This document shows, piece by piece, positions 30,754-34,225 of a stretch of DNA of 34,225 bases (its first letter is position 1; the number at the start of each line of letters is the position of its first letter). The stretch spans positions 1-34,225 of the forward strand of contig CADCPA010000155.1 of NCBI GenBank assembly GCA_902803135.1, given 5' to 3'. Source of the DNA: an uncultured bacterium. Its GTDB lineage: Bacteria; Verrucomicrobiota; Kiritimatiellia; RFP12; UBA1067. A program made the position numbers and the translations under genes. The notes under the pieces are model-generated. The model did not search any database and was not told the DNA's origin. It worked only from the letters and a program-made list of their open reading frames with translations.

Positions 30754-32373
30754 ATGCGCGTGCGGTGGCCGATGCCGAACATCGGGATGGTCGCGGCGGT
30801 GGCCGCGGCGGGACTGGCGTTCGCGGCGGGGGCGCGCACGTTCACGCATCCGCTCGAGCGGGTCGCCTCGGTGGATCCGATCCGCTCCCAGGCAACCAAC
30901 GATTCGTTCATCATCCATCTCCTGTACGAGACGATTCTCAAGATCGACTATTTCGCGCGGCCCTACAAGCTGTCGCCGGGCGTGTGCGAGCTGCCGGACG
31001 TGTCGGCCGACGGGCTCGAATACACGCTCACGCTGCGTGAAGGCGTCGCCTTCAACCCCCACGAGGCGCTGGGCGGGAAGGGGCGTCCTGTCACGGCGGA
31101 GGACGTCGCCTACACGTTGCGGCGGCTGGCCGATCCGAAGAACGCCTCGGGCGGCATGTGGACCATGTCGTGCGTCAAGCGGATCGACGTGCTCGACGCG
31201 CGCCGTCTGAAGATTACGCTCACCCGGCCGCAGCACGTCTTTCCGTGGTTGCTGGCGATGCCGTTTACGGGCGTTGTGGCGCGCGAGGGCGTGGAGAAAT
31301 ACGGGGCGCGCTTCGGCGGCGAATCCGTGGGATCGGGTCCGTACCGCCTCGCGGCCTGGCGCCGCAACCACCAGATGAGCCTCGAACGGATGCCGGCCTG
31401 GCATGGGTGGAAAGAGATCAAGACCGAGCCCTACGACCGAATGGAGTTTCCGGTCGTGGACGACACGTCGACCAAGTGGCTGATGTTCCTCGCGCATGAA
31501 GTCGACTTTCTGCGCGGCATCGCGACGGACAACTGGGACGCCATCGTGGGGCCGGACGGTCACCTGCTGCCCGAACTGTACGCCAGGGGCGTGCGTCTTC
31601 ATTCCACGCCGATGCTCGAGACGACGTTCATCGGCTGCAACATGAAGGACCCGGTCCTCGGCAAGAACCGCAAGCTACGCCAGGCGCTCAACTGTGCGTT
31701 CGACTTCGAAACCTGGAACAAGTTCAGCAACGGACGCCTGCTTCCCTGTTCGGCCCCCGTGCCGCCGGGCATCGAAGGGTACCTCGACACGCCGAACCCC
31801 TATTCCTACAATCCCGAGAAGGCGAAGCGGCTTTTGCGCGAGGCGGGCTATCCCGACGGCATCGATCCGGCAACGAGACGGCATCTCGTCCTGGAGATTT
31901 CGCTCGGCAATCCCTCGCAGGCGATGCGCGAGCAGATGGAGCTGATCATCGAGTTCTACGACCGCGTGGGCATCCGTCTCGAGCCGCGCTATCTGACGTG
32001 GAACGCCTTTCTGCAGGCCGTGGACGAAGGGCGCACGGCGCTGTTCCTGCTCGGCTGGGTGGCGGACTATCCCGACGCCGAGAACTTCATGCAGCTGTTC
32101 CACTCGAAGAACGTCTCGCCCGGCGCCAACCATGCGAACTACGTCAATCCCGAGGTGGACGCCCTCTACGACCGGGCGATGGCGACGCTGGACAAGGCGG
32201 AGCGCCTGGCCTGCTGGCGGAAGGCGCAGGAGATCGTGCGCGAGGATTGTCCGCTGATCTGGCTCGACTGTCCCAAACGCTACTGGCTCTCGTGGAAGCA
32301 CGTCGGGAACTTCATCCCCTCCGACTTCATGAATGGCGCCGAGAACTTCAGCTACGTCGCGGACGGGGACTGA
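30754..32373 (+). CDS. ABC transporter solute-binding protein, family 5
   Basis: A 539-residue periplasmic substrate-binding protein of the peptide/nickel/oligopeptide type (SBP_bac_5). A signal or anchor segment (about 10-28) is followed by the family core: EYTLTLREGVAFNPHEALGG, PVTAEDVAYTLRRLADP, SGPYRLAAWRRN and PNPYSYNPEKAKRLLREAGYPDGI, ending with the typical DCPLIWLDCPKRYWLSWKHVGNF. Substrate is probably a peptide, but family 5 also binds oligosaccharides and others. GAGGGA (30741-30746) lies 7 bases before ATG 30754; the GTG at 30739 is less likely. Its end abuts the convergent permease gene (32374). No cognate family-5 permease or ATPase is in the window. Confidence 0.85.
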   Translation: MRVRWPMPNIGMVAAVAAAGLAFAAGARTFTHPLERVASVDPIRSQATNDSFIIHLLYETILKIDYFARPYKLSPGVCELPDVSADGLEYTLTLREGVAFNPHEALGGKGRPVTAEDVAYTLRRLADPKNASGGMWTMSCVKRIDVLDARRLKITLTRPQHVFPWLLAMPFTGVVAREGVEKYGARFGGESVGSGPYRLAAWRRNHQMSLERMPAWHGWKEIKTEPYDRMEFPVVDDTSTKWLMFLAHEVDFLRGIATDNWDAIVGPDGHLLPELYARGVRLHSTPMLETTFIGCNMKDPVLGKNRKLRQALNCAFDFETWNKFSNGRLLPCSAPVPPGIEGYLDTPNPYSYNPEKAKRLLREAGYPDGIDPATRRHLVLEISLGNPSQAMREQMELIIEFYDRVGIRLEPRYLTWNAFLQAVDEGRTALFLLGWVADYPDAENFMQLFHSKNVSPGANHANYVNPEVDALYDRAMATLDKAERLACWRKAQEIVREDCPLIWLDCPKRYWLSWKHVGNFIPSDFMNGAENFSYVADGD

Positions 32374-33837
32374 TCATTTCATCGATGGCAGCACGATGCC
32401 GCGCAGGATGATCTTCTGGCAGGCGAGGAAGACGATCGCCGTCGGAATCGAGACGAGCACGAAGCCCGCCATGACGCACCAGGGCTGCCCGCCCATCTGC
32501 TGGCTCATCTGGTACATCCACACGGCCAGGGTCCAGTTCGATTCCTTCTGGCACACGAGGAAGGCCCATTCCCACGAGTTGTAGGCGGCGACGAAGCTGT
32601 TGAGCGCGTTGACTGCGAGAATCGGCGTCGTCATGGGCAGGGTGATCTTGAGGAAGACGGTGCCTTCGGAGGCGCCGTCGATCGCGGCGGCCTCGTAGAG
32701 CTCGCGCGGCAGGGCGTCGAAGAAGCCCTTGAGGATGAAGATGCTCATGCCGCTGGCGACGGTGGGAAGCACGAGTGCGGCAAGCGTGTTGAGCAGCCCG
32801 AGGTCGCGCACGAGCAGGAAGCCGGGGATGGCCGTGACGGCGGCGGGGAAGGCCATCGTCGCGAGGAGGAAGAGCAGGATCTTCTCCGTGCCGCGCAGGC
32901 GGAAGCGCGAAAGGGCGTAGGCCGCGAGCGGGTTCACCGTGAGATGGGCGAGCACGGAGAGGATGACCAGCAGGAGCGTGTTGAAGAAGGCGCGTCCGCG
33001 TTGGAACAGATACTGGCCGACGAGCCTGTAGTTTGCGGCGCAGGAACGGAAATAGTCGCGGCGACCGTGCTCGATGAACTGCACCGCGAGGGCGCACCGC
33101 AGTTTTTCCCGAATGGACTCCGCCTCGTCCGGCGTCGTCTTCCCGAGAAAGGGGAGGGTACGGCAGACGTAGTCGCCGTCCGCCCGCATGGTCTGGCGGT
33201 AGGAGTCCTTGAACTTCAGCCACATCTCGTACTTTGGGTCGCCATGGGCGGGCTGGTAGGAGGCGTGGCCGAGCGGGAGCTTCGATTCCGCGGTGAAGGA
33301 GACGTCGAAGAACGAGCGGTAGCGCACGGGCCACGTGCGGTTCAGTTCGTCGAGCGTGATCTGGGAGGAAATGAACGGGGCGACGTCGCGGGCGTCGTAG
33401 GAACAGGTCGTGTAGTCGAGGTTCCAGTTCGCGCAGATGTCGCGGAAGGCGACGGCGCGCTGCTTCCAGTCCGCAAACACGGCCGCGTTCGTGCGCGCCG
33501 GCTCGAGATGGGTCTCGGCGAAGCGGGCGACGCCGTCCCGGTCGCGGGCGACGGAGATCCAGCTGCCCCAGTTTTCGGGGGCGTCCGGAAAGACGTCGCG
33601 CGGGAAGCGGGGAAAGTAGGTCGCGACGGACCTCATGAAACGATCGCTTCGGTTCCACAACGCGCGCGGCACGAATTCGTGCCGGTTGTAGTCGTAGGGA
33701 CCGGAGACGCTGGCGGTGAGCATCACCGCGAACGGATAGACCATCGTGAGCCCGCCGAGCGCGAGCAGTCCGTAGACGATCCCGAGGAAGAGCTTCCCCT
33801 TGAAGGATCGACGTTCGCTCGCCAGCAGCACGCCCAC
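32374..33837 (-). CDS. MalG-like sugar ABC permease with large extracytoplasmic insertion
   Basis: A 487-residue inner-membrane permease. The EAA loop that contacts the ATPase is clear: ELYEAAAIDGASEGTVFLKITLP (about 379-401). A first membrane helix (about 17-42) is followed by about 235 hydrophilic residues (46-279), then five more helices (from about 283). Ordinary MalG-type permeases have about 275 residues and no such insertion, so the extra segment must lie outside the membrane, in the periplasm. It contains Trp/Tyr-rich helices and five Cys. The start is GTG at 33837, 21 bases after aspS, with no strong ribosome binding site, so it may be translated after aspS. The other transporter parts are not in the window. 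Confidence 0.85.
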   Translation of the reverse strand: MGVLLASERRSFKGKLFLGIVYGLLALGGLTMVYPFAVMLTASVSGPYDYNRHEFVPRALWNRSDRFMRSVATYFPRFPRDVFPDAPENWGSWISVARDRDGVARFAETHLEPARTNAAVFADWKQRAVAFRDICANWNLDYTTCSYDARDVAPFISSQITLDELNRTWPVRYRSFFDVSFTAESKLPLGHASYQPAHGDPKYEMWLKFKDSYRQTMRADGDYVCRTLPFLGKTTPDEAESIREKLRCALAVQFIEHGRRDYFRSCAANYRLVGQYLFQRGRAFFNTLLLVILSVLAHLTVNPLAAYALSRFRLRGTEKILLFLLATMAFPAAVTAIPGFLLVRDLGLLNTLAALVLPTVASGMSIFILKGFFDALPRELYEAAAIDGASEGTVFLKITLPMTTPILAVNALNSFVAAYNSWEWAFLVCQKESNWTLAVWMYQMSQQMGGQPWCVMAGFVLVSIPTAIVFLACQKIILRGIVLPSMK

Positions 33838-33858
33838 GGAATGGTGTCCGTCGATGTC

Positions 33859-34225
33859 TTACTTGACGGGCTTGACGTCGCCTTCGTTCGTTCCGCGGAT
33901 CTTGATGTGAAGCTCGCGGAGCTGCTGTTCGGTGACGTAGTTCGGCGCATTCATCATGAGGTCCTGAGCCTTCTGGTTCATCGGGAACGCGATGACCTCG
34001 CGGATGTTGGGCGTGTCCTGGAGCAGCATGACCATGCGGTCGACGCCCGGGGCGATGCCGCCGTGCGGCGGCGCCCCGTACTGGAACGCGTTGTAGAGGC
34101 AGCCGAACTTCTGCTGCACGACTTCCTTCGGGTAGCCGGCGATCTCGAACGCCTTCTCCATGATGTCGATGCGGTGGTTGCGGATCGCGCCCGAGGAGAG
34201 CTCGATGCCGTTGCACACGACGTCG
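33859..34225 (-). CDS. aspS: Aspartyl-tRNA synthetase, C-terminal part
   Basis: The visible 121 residues are the end of a bacterial-type class II aspartyl-tRNA synthetase; the 5' part is beyond the window. Class II motif 3 is complete in [20 protein letters not shown], and the tail [38 protein letters not shown] is typical of AspS. The IELSSGAIR stretch replaces the usual IELGGGSIR. The enzyme attaches aspartate to tRNA-Asp (or Asp/Asn in non-discriminating forms). It ends 21 bases before the permease gene, on the same strand. Confidence 0.95.
   Translation of the reverse strand, partial: DVVCNGIELSSGAIRNHRIDIMEKAFEIAGYPKEVVQQKFGCLYNAFQYGAPPHGGIAPGVDRMVMLLQDTPNIREVIAFPMNQKAQDLMMNAPNYVTEQQLRELHIKIRGTNEGDVKPVK

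Noticed and set aside
1-34225. CRISPR arrays, insertion sequences or phage genes
   Set aside because: No regularly spaced direct repeats with unique spacers, no transposase or integrase motifs and no terminal inverted repeats were seen.

Overview
The window is GC-rich, coding-dense bacterial chromosome. It shows no insertion sequence, phage, plasmid or CRISPR signature. It suggests a Gram-negative member of the PVC group, most likely Kiritimatiellota or a close relative. The evidence is a partial division/cell-wall (dcw) cluster with a meso-DAP-type MurE, outer-membrane assembly genes (BamD-like, LptE-like), a PEP-CTERM protein, a fused siroheme decarboxylase with a radical-SAM partner, and many large exported proteins of unknown function. 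The taxonomic call is an inference from gene content; there is no 16S gene in the window.

Layout. 1-991 (-): a dynamin/EHD-like GTPase, cut by the window edge. 992-1308: a divergent regulatory region carrying two separate 10-bp-periodic arrays that look like MraZ boxes, plus hairpins and a good sigma70-type promoter. 1309-6158 (+): mraZ-rsmH-ftsL-ftsI-murE, where the dcw cluster stops. 6180-7993: a small lipoprotein, a ketosynthase-like chain-length-factor protein and a lysophospholipid acyltransferase, a fragment reminiscent of aryl-polyene loci. 8124-9500: an exported protein built from about 17 W/F-P-F repeats. 9587-12674: a GH88 unsaturated uronyl hydrolase and a heparinase II/III-like lyase, a two-gene uronic-polysaccharide degradation unit. 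12791-15998: four consecutive exported proteins behind their own promoter, the last with a PEP-CTERM anchor. 16075-19232: a polytopic membrane protein with C-terminal TPRs, translationally coupled to an exported protein. 19232-21703: a SpoU/TrmH-type RNA methyltransferase, a BamD-like TPR protein and an LptE-like lipoprotein. 21710-23673: an AhbA-AhbB-like fusion and a convergent AhbC/AhbD/NirJ-like radical-SAM enzyme. 23755-23848: tRNA-Ser(GCU), then a textbook terminator. 23908-29763: a 1951-residue exported protein made of four tandem beta-helix-like modules. 29787-32373: a polysaccharide deacetylase-like protein and a family-5 solute-binding protein. 32374-34225 (-): a MalG-like ABC permease with a roughly 230-residue extracytoplasmic insertion, and the C-terminal part of aspS.

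How it fits together. The left third builds and regulates the septum and peptidoglycan. The middle deals with the cell surface: outer-membrane assembly, sorted or exported proteins and breakdown of acidic polysaccharides. The right third combines siroheme-dependent haem synthesis, a giant surface-type protein and nutrient uptake. The most unusual items are the MraZ-box arrays, the MurE lacking its first domain, the WPF-repeat protein, the four-module giant protein (4 x 5 A-x-I-G-x-G turns with position-specific His and Lys/Arg), and the ABC permease with an inserted periplasmic domain.
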